Below, piece by piece: positions 47,600 to 60,881 of a DNA stretch of 64,000 nucleotides; positions within the stretch are counted from its first letter, which is position 1; every line of letters begins with the position of its first letter. The translations under genes and the position numbers were made by a program. The stretch covers positions 2,790,001 through 2,854,000 of the forward strand of contig OZ024849.1 in NCBI GenBank assembly GCA_964017145.1, written 5' to 3'. This stretch comes from Agrocybe praecox. Its lineage: Eukaryota; Basidiomycota; Agaricomycetes; Agaricales; Agrocybaceae. The notes beneath the pieces are model-generated. The model had not been told where the DNA came from. It saw only the letters and a list, made by a program, of their open reading frames with translations, and did not search any database.

Positions 47600-50500
47600 A
47601 AGCAGATGGGCCTGTGATGCAGTCTCAACACATCAAGGCCTCACCTGTGGAGGAGGAAAGAGAAAGGCAAGGGCGGTTGGGAGAAGAAGCTCTCAATGCC
47701 CGGGGGAGTAAAGAGTTGAAAACCTCATGGGTAGTAAGTATAGCAATAGCCGATCTATGTATTCATTGCATTGCAACCAAATAATAACGTTAGCCGTTAC
47801 TGTTCCATTAACTCGCGAGGCCGATCCAAGAATTATTTTTCCTCGAAATTGTCATCTATGTCGCCAGATCCCATGGGCTCGTGATCAATTTCCCTGTGAG
47901 ATCTCGGTAGACATAAACTTAGTAACCCCGAAAATCCTTATGCGACAAAGTTCAAGCATTGTTTGCTCGTTCTTTCCGAGAGCCTGGGCAGCAATGTCGG
48001 GACAACCGTTGTCGTCGCGGCTGAGGTTGTGACACCACCCTCGCGCTTTGCCTCTAGCAACGAACAACCTCTTTCACCACGGGTCACACTCAATGTCACC
48101 CACGTCACACCGTTGTGTACCTAGGTCGGCAAGCTGATGTGATTTCGCGGAGATATTTAAAAAAAACATATCCATATATTTATTTCTTTTACGAATCTGA
48201 ACCGTTGTGACTGCGAACCAGTCGTCATAGTGGCCTGGCTTGTCGACCGTTAATGAATAATCATCTTCGCCCAACAACATATATCAGAATTCCCTTCCGA
48301 TATCTTAATGAGCGCCCGCGCAACCTTGCAGACACGTCCATACCCGTGCGTTGTGCTCACCCCTATCGCAGTAGCGGGTAAGCGAAGACCTGTCAGTGTT
48401 TACACTAGAAATTTCTTTGGCATTTGTTCTAGATTTCGGACGGAATAAATTCCAGAAGAATCCATGTGGTAGCTGTTTAAGTGGCGCGCTGGATGACGAT
48501 GGAGTAGTACGGTATATTGAAACATACGACAAATGTCCTTTTTCAGGAAAAAATAAAATAGTCGGTCCTTAGCGGGCGTAAAACGTGCCTCTTTCTCAAT
48601 TATTGAATAATAGCCTTTGGCATTCCCGTAGGAAGTTTCTGATTAAAACCTGCGCTTTTCAATAAAAGATGCATCGTGTTTTCTATTGAACTATCATAAT
48701 TATGTTAGTTTTGTGGCAGGTTTATTCTTTCCAGAGATTGCCCCAGAGTGGATGCCCACACCCACTTATCGGCAGGTAATAAGAAGCCATGAAACACGAG
48801 GAGACTGGCTAGGCTATAGAATATTTTTAACGACTGAAGAATCATTATGATGCCCCAATGATAGATCCCAGTTTAAGAGGAACGATAAGGTCCCAGACGC
48901 AGCTTCTATCGACTAGAAATGGTAAATTCACTTTAAAGGACCGATCCCATGATAGGAATTACCGTTGAATGGGACAGCACATCGGGGATGAACATCAAGA
49001 CAATAGTGATGCAATGAGGCCACATGCACCGCGGAGGCGACATGTTTCGAGAAGGAGATGAAGGGTCCATAATATTGAATATAGAAGAATCTGATTGTCC
49101 CACGAAAAGACTGGTAAAGAGCCATGAAACTATCGTCATTCGTCCCCAAAAATGAGCGGAGTCTTCTCGAACCCAAAACCTCGCAATAAAGGCCATTGAT
49201 ACCTTCTTAAATGAATCTATGAAAAACAGCTACCTCGACAAGTCGAATGAGACCCACGGGACGGGTCGTTCGCTCGCGTTTCATACTAGCTTGGTAAAGG
49301 CAGACTTTGGGGACGTAGTCGACAGATGTTGGGCCGCGTATGGTGACGGAAAATAACAGCTCGACAATTCTGCAGTTTATTCCTGGATGCGCAGGAAATA
49401 AAGTCTCTAGAACAGGTCGGAACCAAGCGAAGCGTGCCCATTGCAGGAATATGTATTGAATTTAGGGTTTGATACGGATCACCCACGGGAAAGTTGGGAT
49501 AAAAGTATACCATCCAATTGTTCGTCTTTCTTGGATGGACAACTTGTCGAATTTGGATCGACGTGGAGAAAATCGAGGTAAAATAGGGTCAGCCAACAGA
49601 GCAGTTTAGGGGCGGCCAAATAAGAATTCACAAGAGGGACATCAGCAAAACACAAGATCCGGATCGACGGTGGAGAATAGCATAAACCCTGGCAAGTACA
49701 AACTTGGGAGCGCCCGTGATTCTCGAGAAAACGCAGACATGGCAAGGCCGGTTGCATAAGAACAACCTAGAGGCTCTGGTTGCTTACGATAGCTAAAGTT
49801 TTATATTATGCTCCAAAGTAACAAAGTCGCCGCCTCGGTATGCATAATTTAGACAATATCCGAGGTGTATAATCGAAAGCTTCATTATAGCGAATATTAA
49901 AATGCCGTGAGTAGTAGGGCGAGTTAATGAAGACTTTAGAAGTACTAGAAATACAGCCGTAAGGAGCTTTGAAATCCCAAGAAGTCGAGATATTCTGTCC
50001 AGAGTCGGCGGTAGTTAAACGGTGGACCTAGCAGCAAAAAAAACTATTTGCAAGAGAGGGTGACCTATTTCGTAATTCCTGAGCTAAGAGCATATGGAAG
50101 CTTCAGTCACGAACGCTATGGACACCCAGCTAAGCGCTGTAGGCACATCTTCCATAACTTCTTACCATGTAGTTCATAGACGCGTTGCCAGGCCTTCCTG
50201 AGAGCTTTAGAAGTCGTTGTCGTGGAAGAGAGGCAGGAAATGAAGTGAAAAATGATATTCCAAATGAAAACTTGCTCGGCTAGTCGGCTTGGATACCGAA
50301 CCAAATCAACCGGGTCGTGACGTGACAACTATCTTCGAGCCGAACAATTTTTTCTGCCACCGGACCACGCGGAGCATCTTGAGGATCAAACTGGCAGGCA
50401 ACCGGCAATCTCGGCTTAAGTCACGCGCTGTCACAGCGATAAGATAAGATTTTCCACTTAGCATTCTCGTCTCCGCCCAGTTCCGTGACAACGACCTAAG

Positions 50501-52540
50501 CTGCGTTAAGCGCTCGCTGGTATATATATTTGAGTTTGTTCTTCATCCATATTTTCTATTAAGAAAAACCAAAGAAACCTCCCTAAGCAGGCAATTTCCT
50601 CCTTTATGTTTTCCATTTTCATTCCAGAAGGGGATCTACTCGTCATATAATGATAAAAAAGATAGCAGTGAATTCCTTACAGGTATCTTGGTCCACACTT
50701 GATGGTTGCATCGAATAGGGAACTGATGCTATTTACCAAGCCCGGTTCAATTAACTCTGGGCTCCTACGTAACATGTGGATCATGGCCAGGTAGATAAAC
50801 GGAGTACTTAGTTTAACCATACCTTACAGAATGGTTACTATTAATCAAAAGTTAAAGACACCGCGCAGTTCCTTTAAGATATGATATGTATCTATCCTTA
50901 ACCATGCAACAAGCACGCCGGTCTCATAGATCTCTGCGATGGGCGGCATCTCAGAATTGAGAAGTAAACTCACACAGTCTCTAATAAGAACTTAGAACAG
51001 CCGTTAGAACGCCCGCGGTCATCTTATCTTTGTTCTTGAAGTACATCCTCCACAATGTCTCCGTGATCTTTAATTATGGGTCTCGGCTGATTACGCTAGT
51101 GACAGGAAGCCTCGCCACGAAACAACGTCGACTGTGCATTGATTGCAGTAAAGTAACAACCGCTAACAGTGAGAGGATGCGATCGTTTTCTATTCTGGGA
51201 GTTATGGTCGGAATGATAAATAAAACATGCTGGGTCCAGGTGTCTTCTAAAATACACAGGAGAACATTTTTCCACATATCATGAAATCCAAATTAAGTTT
51301 CATTGACACATTCAATATGCCCTTACTGTTCATGAAAAAAACAGTCACGGTGCAGCAGTGACGGCATGAAAGTGGCACTACACCTCTCCTGTTCTCGTGT
51401 ATGCACGTCACCATATGAGGTCACCAGTTAGGTCAGTTTTAATTCTCGTATGTACTACATAAGTCTTCTCATATTCATAGAAAATTCCATTTAGACAAAC
51501 ATTCTGGCGCTCATTAGTGGCTGATGAGGTTTCGATACCAACCACGTTGATCGTAGATTAAGTCAAGTTCAACGTGGAGACGAGCCATTTCCGATTTTTG
51601 ATCTTTACTGGGCGTAAAGGCATATGTTGAAGTGTTCCTTTTAATTATAAAATATGCATGTATGCACGAACCGAGCTGGGGGTCAATTTACATATGCTAA
51701 TATGACGACAATCACAAAACCAAAAATCCGAAAGATTCGTTCTTTTCTCAACATGACGATACGCATGGTTGGGTCTGGGCCTCGTTGCGAACGTTCAATT
51801 CCCATTTCACCTCATTCAATTTGAACGGTGGATTAAAAAATGATATTTATTCTCCGTATGTTGCAGAAACGCGACATAAATCAAGAGAAGAGTCATATGG
51901 GTAGCAACTAGAGCATGCGTGTATGTAGCGGTCTGTCGCCTGAATGGGAAATAGTTACCTACATACACGAAATGCCCGACGGAAGGGTAGCGGAAAAGGG
52001 AAATAGAGAGCCTCGTTGTAAATTAACGACCCCACTGGCCCACCGCAAAACGACAACTGAAATGATTATTCAATATGAGTAAGTAACTGTGTATGCATCA
52101 GAGTAGTATACCGTCACGTTGGAAACACGCGCAGTCAAAACGGCATCTTCTCGGAGATAAAAATTAAGAAGCGCGTACGAAATGTGGATGATTGCTTGTG
52201 AAAAACTTATGACAGAGGTGAGTTAAAAGAACGAAAGAAGGATGGTCCTTAGATACAGGGAAACAGAACAACGACAAAGAAATCAACATCACTACCAGGT
52301 CCCAGCAAAGACAAACAAAGTAACGAAAACAAAGTAACGAATAAAAAGATATTACCTCGTACATGATCTCTGTGCCTGATTGCTATCCAGAATGGAAGAT
52401 AAGATGTGGATGGTACAGCCCTCGAGGGAGCATAGCATGCGAACCGACTGTCCCTTCGACGTACGTGAACATGGAGTGGTAGGTATTCGGAGCGTATCGT
52501 GGAATTGCAGGTGCAATGCGGGAGCAGGGGAACGCTTTAA
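47600..52540. other. Gene-free stretch of about 4.9 kb
   Basis: No open frame exceeds about 92 codons and none shows recognisable motifs on either strand. No tRNA, long repeat or transposon coding sequence was found. It may hold divergent promoters, an untranslated RNA or decayed elements. It stands out because both neighbouring regions are dense with conserved genes. Confidence 0.5.
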
Positions 52541-52556
52541 GAGCAACGCTCAACAC

Positions 52557-55511
52557 TTAACCACTAGAACCCAGTGTTGGTACGAAATGCCTGATATGTT
52601 CTGGCACGAGGTCCTTCGGAAGGCGAGCGATAGTATCCAGTGGAGCGCGCTTCGCGAGAGCTAGAAGATTCAAACGAAGGTTGCGGATTTTAGGATCTTC
52701 CGTTGGAGCATCGGGAGCAACCGTTGTTGAAGGTTCTTCAGTGCCTGGTTCTTCCTTCACACCGTTGGCGGGAGCATCCTCCAATTGGGCCTCGGCGTCC
52801 GCAACTGAAGACGACTTGTGGACTGCTGAAGTCCCGTTGGTAAGGCCCAACTTGCTTTCGGGTTTCGTTGACCCATTTCTCTCTCCCCTGTTCCGTTGAT
52901 CAAGCTCTAGGATAATGTTGGCCACATAATCCAAAACTTCGTTGAGCTCTTCCGGCCCTTCCTGCTCATATGAGCTTGACCGACCATTAGATTGGTCTTT
53001 AACCAGACTGGCATCAACACCAGCCCATGTCTGCTCTGGTTCCTCTACTTCCATAGCATCTTCAGGGCCAGGCGGGGGTTGCGATTCAGGTTCAAGCGTC
53101 GTTTTAGTTTTAGCTCTTTCTTTCCGCTTTTCCTTGATGATCTTCCCTGCCCATTCTTCCTCGCTAAGGAATAATTCGTTTGGTGTTTTGATCAAAGAGC
53201 CCATATCAATCTTATGCAGCCGTATTTGAAGTAGATCAGACATTGCTTCCAAGGCTGATGGGTATTGATGCAGAGACGCAGCGACTTGACTTGCGACGCT
53301 TCCGTCAGGTATAGGATCAGATGGTTTCCTATCCTTTTGTCGAAAGAGCTCGACGCCTGCTTCTCGAAGAAGAGCGTGTCGACCATCTGTTAAGGGGTCC
53401 ACAACATGGGTTTCCACCCATTTGGAAAGAGGCATCCCCAATGCAGGGTTATATGGTTGTTCTAGTTTTGTGTCTTCCTCCTCCTAGAGAACAAGTAAGA
53501 TTACCAGTGTTCCTAAAATAGAATAAAACCAACCTCTTCGTAGTATGTATTTCCGTCCACAAATTCAGCCAGACTTCTAACATACGCCAGACCTTCTAAT
53601 CCTCCATAAACAAGATCTCTAATGTATTCTTCTGCCTCTGCTGCTCTCTGCGTCGTGAAATAGCCAGATTTCGACGTGTCCGTGAAACTTGTGGGCGTCG
53701 CCGTGTTTTCCACAGATTTATTTTGAACAGCAGTCTCAAAATTCAGACTCGTCCGGATAAGCTCCATTGCCGCTTCTTCGTCATTCGAAAGGGTGGAGTA
53801 AGGATTCACAACACTACCTCCACTCACAGGTACAGACTTTCTCATTTCCTCTGCCAGTGCGCCGGCAAGAATAGAGAAGGAACCATAATCCACAGCGTGA
53901 GCTTCACGTGGCATTTGCCACGCCGGTAGATCAGCAACGAGGGATTCGTGCAACTCGTCCTCTCTTTCCTTTCCCTTATGTCGAGAAGAAGCATTGCGCA
54001 CGATGGTCCAGTGGCGTCTGCGTGATGTCTTCCCAGAGGTGTCATTTGTCGAGTTCGTGTTTAAAAATGGTAGTGTCAATGGCGGATGATCGGGAGGAAC
54101 GCTGATGGGTGATGGGAAAACTGGTGGTAGTGGTTGAGGAGCAGTAGTAGCAGGGGTTGGAGGCACTTGAGTTTGTGGAGTATATGAGGTAGATGATTCA
54201 GGCTGTGAAGGAAGTGAAGGTGGATTGCGGAGAGGGGGGTATAAGGGGGTAAGCTGAGGTCGACTAGGAGGGTCTGGCACGAAATGGGATAACACAGAGA
54301 ATGGTTCTTCCACTGACAACGGACAGAATCAGCGATAATTCTTTTTTTAAACGTCATTGCTTACTTTCTGTATAATCCAGACTCCCATCTGCAAGAAATG
54401 GAGGTCCTTCGCGCTCGAAACGAATTCGTTCTTTTTTCGTTTTGTAACGTTTTCCTGCAGATGTTGTGAATATTTAGTTTATATTTACTGTGAAAAAAAT
54501 AATGATGACGTACCTTTGAGTTTGAGGGCGACCATGGTTTTCGCCCAGTCAGATCCAGGTGGAAATGAAGCCAACCCATCTTTCGAGCCAGGTAGGCCAC
54601 CATCTGGTTCCAACACCTCTGAAAGGGTACTTGTTTGCCCATTTTGACCCTGCTTCCGATACGGTCCTCGGGGCCCACGTCTACTACTCGCTGCCGTTGC
54701 CCCTTGTGGTTGAGGTTGTGACACCACAGAAACAGACCTCTCTCGCAAACTCGCCGTGTCGACATCCATCTGCGTTTCCTCCTCATCTTCATCAACATTT
54801 ACAGGTATCTCGTCGTCTTTCTCGATTTCGATGTTCCAATCTGTTTCGTACTGGATCACAGTCGAAGCCGCTTTGCTAATGTGATCTAACCCCCACGCCT
54901 CCAATCTATCAGCCTCCGTATGGTATATCGTGCCAGGAGGGTTGAATATTTTGGCATTGTTCGTGACTAATCGAAAATCCGACTGACGCTAACGTCAAAT
55001 CCAAGAACTCGGACGATCTGAGACATACTCACAGCAAAATCCTCTAACGAGCGGTATTTTCCTCTATGAATCTTATCGGACATTGTCCCAAGGTCCATAG
55101 GGCGCTTAACCACATCGGAATATCCAGGAACATTGGCAACATCTACGGGATGTAGAAAAAAGGCATAATCATCCTTCCTGTATGATGATAAATATATACG
55201 TAGGTTTGAAAATCAACATAAACGTACTTTTTCAACTGGGCAATCAACTTAGACAGCACTTCTTTGAGAGGCTTGAGTTTAACTGGCCTAGGTATCTTCT
55301 TTTCCTGGGGCTCGACATCAGGAAAAACGGAAGCAGAATATGGATGAGATGATGAGCGGTGTTTTTGCTTGCTGGCACTCTTTAGACTCTTGAGAGAAGG
55401 TATAACAAGAGTTAAACCTGATGAAGATGATCCTGCAGGCTTTGGCAGGTAGATTTTTGGAGATTCAGGCTGGTTGTAGAAAGGCGAAAAGGACTGAGCT
55501 CTTTCATCCAT
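52557..55511 (-). CDS. Bromodomain protein, BRD7/BRD9-like
   Basis: Six exons: 55,511-55,228, 55,177-55,033, 54,982-54,514, 54,454-54,365, 54,312-53,534, 53,483-52,557 (897 aa). The bromodomain is residues ~80-190: LKPLKEVLSKLIAQLKK, then KDDYAFFLHPVDVANVPGYS, VVKRPMDLGTMSDKIHRGKY, SLEDFA and RLVTNNAKIFNPPGTIYH. NNAKIFN contains the acetyl-lysine-binding Asn. This is followed by GPRGPYRKQGQN, a conserved GKRYKTKKERIRFEREG block, and a long C-terminal part with YGSFSILAGAL and EEYIRDLVYGGLEGLAYVRS. That layout matches the BRD7/BRD9 class with its DUF3512-like C-terminal region. Such proteins bind acetylated histones within SWI/SNF-type remodelling complexes in the nucleus. Start MDERAQSFSPFYNQ at 55,511. 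Confidence 0.88.
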
Positions 55512-55519
55512 TTACTTCT

Positions 55520-56585
55520 TCGTTTTGGTGGGATTCAACGGTAATCAGCGGCTCGTGACTCGATCCTTGTGTTGGCTCACGTGATATAGTGAGCTGGTTC
55601 ATTTCTCCGAAAGCTCAACTGAGCCGGGAAACATAGCGGTAATCTCCTCAAACATTCTTGAACTTGGTGTTACAATCACTCAATGTAGGTATTTTAGATG
55701 ATAGAAACATGTACTTAGATAGGCATAATTTGTTGTCTTGGATAAATACCGAGTGGTCCGAGTCATGATTCATCTGCGTATTTCTGGAGCCTACCAGTGT
55801 ATCCACAAGGAAACCGTCGGTTGACCGTCGGTAATGGATGCAAAATAAGAATATGATTGCACTTTTACGTTCACAGAAAAGCATAGCCAGTGTCCGCCGG
55901 CCCCCGAAGAATGTATTTTCGAGCGTTCGTTGATCAGTGTTTGATATGTGGGCGAGATCGGCGAGGAGACCAGGCACATACTTATTTACAGAGGATTCGA
56001 TTGCAAGGCGTCTTGGTGAGCATCCCAAAGTATCCGTATGAATCATGAAGTTCACGCTTCAATTAGCTTGCCGTTGGCGCAAAAAAAAGTTTCCCTTCCT
56101 GAGACTTCCTACATACACACAAACTTTGGATCTTCTTGTCCTCAGCTTTCTCCCAAGCGCCCAGTTGAAGGATAAGCGATATTCAACCTCTATATTTTCA
56201 CTGTAAACATTATAATCAGCTAAGCTATGTGTCAGGCGCCCTCGAACTCTTTTTAGACATAAAAAAAAAAGGTGCACGAGACAGCGCGTTTATTGAGACA
56301 GGTTTCACTCAACCAAAATACAGCTTGAACCTGCTCTTTATGGTTGTCTTTACAGAGCAAAGCAGCCATCCCAGAACCAAAGATATTTTTGTAGGGCAGG
56401 AACTGATCCGTTACTACGGCAGCAAAACGGGTATAAGCAAGCGAGAGTGGGACTAGGGGCCTTTAGTTTGCCAAGACCCCTCATCGACATTAAATAATAT
56501 TGACAATCAGTTGTCGGCGCACGCTGAAGACTCTTCGCTTCGTACAACCAAGGAGATAACAGTCGGTTAGCCCTTTGTTCTTCTA
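55520..56585. other. Intergenic between bromodomain and phospholipase D genes
   Basis: Shared upstream region of two divergent genes. It holds no recognisable gene. A minus-strand open frame at 55,648-56,055 has no family motif and is not called. Confidence 0.5.
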
Positions 56586-56590
56586 CCAAC

Positions 56591-59500
56591 ATGTCCTCAC
56601 TGAAAGCGAAGTTCAAGGAACCTATGAATTTGTTCACAAAAGTTGTCGGGCATGCTCGAGCAGAAGTTATTGGTGTGTTTCCATTCTTCTTCTTTTTCTA
56701 CTGTTTCTAGAGATAACCGTCGTCTGCCCATAGGAATTTTGAATCCGAATCGTAAGCCATTTGGTTAATTTTATAAGATCGTGACTTGACGACGGATCGT
56801 ATGCAAGGACGTCACGACGACCCTGAAGAGATAGAGCAGGATAGGATTCGAGCTGAAATTAGGGAAGGTCATCGGTTCAAGAGTTTTGCTGCGGAAAGAT
56901 CACTTAACTCTGCGAAATGGTGAGCATACGAGCAGGTTTGCATCCTGTCATGCATCTCAATGGCTCATTCGGCGGTTGTTCAGGCATGTCGATGGACACG
57001 ATTATATGTGGGCGCTGTCTGAGATGATAGATAAAGCCACAGAGTGCATTTTCATCCTGGTATGTGTTTTGAGCATCCTTCCAACGCGACGCAATCAGTT
57101 AATGTATGCGACAAAAGGATTGGTGGCTCACTCCTGAGATCTATCTTCGTCGTCCGGCTGCCTACTTCCCTGAATGGCGTCTCGACAAATTGCTTCTACG
57201 CAAAGCTCAAGAAGGAGTGAAGATTCATGTCATCGTCTACAAAGAGGTTCGAGGGAACCAACTTTCGTGATCTCGTCTGATTTACCCCTATTTTAGGTCA
57301 CGCAAACCATGTCGATGAGTTCTAAACATACCAAGGTTTCTTCTATGTTTATCGATGTACCCAAAACGCCTATTCACATTCACATAGAACAAATTGGAAG
57401 CGCTTCACCCTAATATCACATGCATGCGCCATCCAGACCATATTGGAGCTAAAGGTACTTTTCAAAAACAAAAAAAGGATCAGAGACAAAAATATCGACT
57501 TACCTGTTTCCCAGATAGCGTCCAGTTCTGGTCTCATCACGAGAAGGTATTTACCTTTCATAAAAACGATAATCATAAGCCTTCCCTTTTCTGATCAAAC
57601 ACGTTAGCTCGTAATCGTCGATAATGAATGGGCAGCCGTTGGGGGGCTTGACCTTTGCTTTGGTCGTTGGGACACTCATACGCATCCTCTCGCCGATGTG
57701 CACCCTACTGACTTCTCTAAGACCTTGTTCCCTGGGCAAGATTATAATAATGCCCGTATCATGGATTTCAAAAATGTCTACGATTACGCCAGTAACACCC
57801 TATCTACCTTTGACAATGCCAGAATGCCGTGGCATGATGTAAGTAACCTTTTTCCCTTTCGGGTTTTTCAATGAGACTAATAGCGTCTAGGTCCATATGA
57901 CTTTCGAGGGACCAGCCGTTTTGGACCTTACTCAGCATTTCGTCGAACGATGGAATGAGATCAAGAAGCGCAAGGTAAGACCCCTTTTTGCACATATATC
58001 TTCCCCGCGCTCATATTAAGGACCAGTATCGTGACAACGAGTAAGCTCCTCCACATTTTACACCTTCCGTATCTTAAGACCATGAAAACAGGGCCATCGT
58101 CTGGCTCGCCCTTCCCCATGACGTCGAAAAGGCTCCAAATGAAGCCGTCGCCCGTATGATTTCACAATCCTATCGACGAATCAGTGGCGTAGATCTCATA
58201 CTAATTCTCTAGGCCACCCTCACCTTGAATTGTGGCGCGAAAAAGGCCGCAAATACAAGGAATTTTGGCATGACATTAGAGGCCGCGAGGAGCATCAGCA
58301 GGTGGTTCAGCGGCAGGAAGAAATACATGGTTATGGAGGAACGCGCCGCAGGAGGACAGCTAGAATTCAGGTCGTGCGCAGCGTTTCGGATTGGTCTCAT
58401 GGTGTCCTAACTGAGCACAGTATCCAAGATGCTTGTGAGTGTTAATTACGCGTCCTTTGGAATTGCCACCTCACAGACTATGTTTTGCACCCAGATATCC
58501 AGCTAATTCGCGAAGCTGAACATTATATTTACATCGGTAAGTTTTGTTTCTTTTACTACGTAAAAATTTGCTTGTGACTGAGTGTGCCCAATAGAGAACC
58601 AATTCTTGTGAGTTGCAGTTACTATGTCAGATAATATTAACTCACTACGTTACTCAGTATCTCTGCGACGAAGAAAGGTGGTTCTGTTGTTAACCAAATC
58701 GCAGCGGCTCTCGTTGAACGCATTGTCCGCGCCGCCAGGGAGGGCAAGAAATTCAAGGTATTTGCTTACAACATTAACTCCTGAAAAAATCTAATTGAAT
58801 ATATTATTTTGTAGGTTGTCGTCGCACTTCCAGAAGTACCAGGATTCGCAGGAGATGTTAAGAACGAAAGTTCTATCAAGACCATTATGGCTGCTCAATA
58901 CCGTACCATTAACAGAGGTGGAAGCAGCATCTATGAAGAAATCCGCAAAGCTGGTTATGAGCCGTTAGTTTTCGCTTTTGAGTATATTCCCTTTCTTGTC
59001 TGACCATGATTTATAGACTGGACTACATCCGCTTTTACCATCTTCGCTCATACGACAGAATCAATGCACCTGGAGGCAAGTATTCAAATGATGTGTTTCC
59101 TTTATGGTTATCTAATTTTCATGAAACCGATAATTAGGATTCATCAAGCAAATGGAAGAGAGGTCCGGTGTCAAATTCCACGAGGCTCAGATTGCCTTGG
59201 CTCGTCAATGGGTTTCAGGCGATGAACACACAACCCAGAAAGATGTTGTCGTTGTTATTCCAGAGGAGGAGAGCTTGGTTCCTGCTGATAAGTCTAAAGG
59301 GCAGAAAACGGAGACCGTCCCGATTCCGACTGACGATAATGCTGCTCGCGAGGTTGTGGAAAGATTTGAAAGGGGCGCAGATGATTTACGATCAGATGAG
59401 CCTGTGGCCGACACCGTGTCTCAACACATGCTCGCGGATAAGACTTCGCTGTTGGAGGAGCAGTGGCTCGGAACTGAGGAAGAAGAGCTTAATGCGTATG

Positions 59501-60511
59501 AGTTTTTTTATTTCCTTGCGACTCTCTTTGTGACTTATCCTTTCCCCCCTCAGATATGTATCCGAGGTACTTTATATTCACTCCAAGTTGATGATCGTTG
59601 ACGATCGCCGAGTCATCGTGCGTAATCTTCTATCATCTTCACAGTAAAGTTATAATGTCGACTAACGGTTTCACAAAGATGGGCTCTGCGAACATCAACG
59701 ATCGCAGTCAAAAGGTATAAACAATATCTTCGACGTCTTAATTTATTTGGCTAACACTTAAATTGAAGGGAGATGGAGACTCAGAAATCGCCGTTGTTAT
59801 CGAAGACGACGACATGATCAGGTCCACCATGGATGGAGAATCGTACGACGTATCCCGCTTTGCTACCAGTCTTCGCCGTCAGTTGTACAAAGGTTTGTGT
59901 GTTATCTATCATAATAGCACAAATAAACATCCTCATGAAATTATACGCAGAGCATCTTGGCCTCATTCCTCCACAGAATGTCGATAGCCGTGATCCTGAG
60001 ATAACCTCGTTTATGCGACCAGCTCCTTTCCCGAACAAGGATCAGACTAACACCGAGGAAGATAGACTTGTCGCAGACCCGCTCGCCGACAGTACCGACT
60101 TACTGTGGAAGGAAACTGCAAGGAAAAATCGCGAAATTTTTGCAGAGTTGTTCCGCCCTGTGCCCACTAATTTGGTTAGAAATTGGGCGGCTTACGATGT
60201 AAGTGTTAATTCTTTACTCATTTTCTTTCCAATGATCTAGAGCGCTCACTTTGGCACTACAGAATTATCGCCCGAAAGTTAAGACCGGACATCTCGTCCC
60301 TGGTATACCATTAGAGCGCGTTAAGAATCGTTTGAGCCAAGTCAGAGGCGCTTTGGTTGAATGTCCTTTGGTCAGTCGTTTGTTATTGATAATTTTGATG
60401 TATCTTAATTAACTTTCATGTATGCAGGATTTCCTCATAGAAGATAGAGACTTGGTCACAGGCCCTGAATGGACTGTTCCGATAAACCCCACTCTTCCCA
60501 TATACATCTGA
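56591..60511 (+). CDS. Phospholipase D (two HKD motifs)
   Basis: Twenty-five short exons from 56,591-56,672 to 60,428-60,511 add up to 852 aa in one frame. Domain 1 includes [17 protein letters not shown] and the first HKD-type motif, [20 protein letters not shown] followed by DLCFGRWD. Domain 2 includes [20 protein letters not shown] and the second HKD motif, [19 protein letters not shown] then ANINDRS. The H-x-K-x4-D residues are intact in both copies. No PX or PH domain precedes them, so the protein resembles the shorter plant/fungal class. The enzyme cleaves phosphatidylcholine to phosphatidic acid and choline at membranes. Exon 15 is 13 nt. The intron after exon 18 has a GC donor (GCAAGT at 59,076), supported because GT alternatives break frame. 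A Glu/Asp-rich insert lies between the domains (59,230-59,480). Confidence 0.93.
59076..59137 (+). other. GC-AG intron in phospholipase D
   Basis: The intron runs GCAAGT...AATTAG. Splicing here joins DRINAPGG to [10 protein letters not shown] in frame. The nearest GT (59,081) would shift the frame. GCAAGT is the standard consensus of GC-AG introns processed by the major spliceosome. Confidence 0.75.
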
Positions 60512-60881
60512 GACGATTTGTATGAACCATGGACTTTCATTCATAAAAATTAAAGTGATCGAAATTCGCATATAAAGTTGTACACCATACTCGTAATCCC
60601 TTCCGAAACACCCAAATAAAACAATTCAATCGACAATTTCCATCATCACAAACCTATCAGCGTTTGGGATTTGAGAATTATTTTTCAGGCAGGCCTCAGA
60701 ACGATAGTATGTGCTCAGGGAATATTTTTGCCATGAGTGTTATTTTTACTCATCTGAGCGTGGAAATTTTATTGACAAATTGAAATGGTCCCTTGTTGGC
60801 CTACCTTGTTGCTGAATTACATCCCCAACAACCCTATTCTTACAAGAATATCCTCCCATCGCAAAATCGTCAACGCACAAG

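Noticed and set aside
54905..54985. Apparent one-base insertion in the bromodomain exon
   Set aside because: Recounting gives an exon start at 54,982, and RLVTNNAKIFN reads through in one frame. No lesion.
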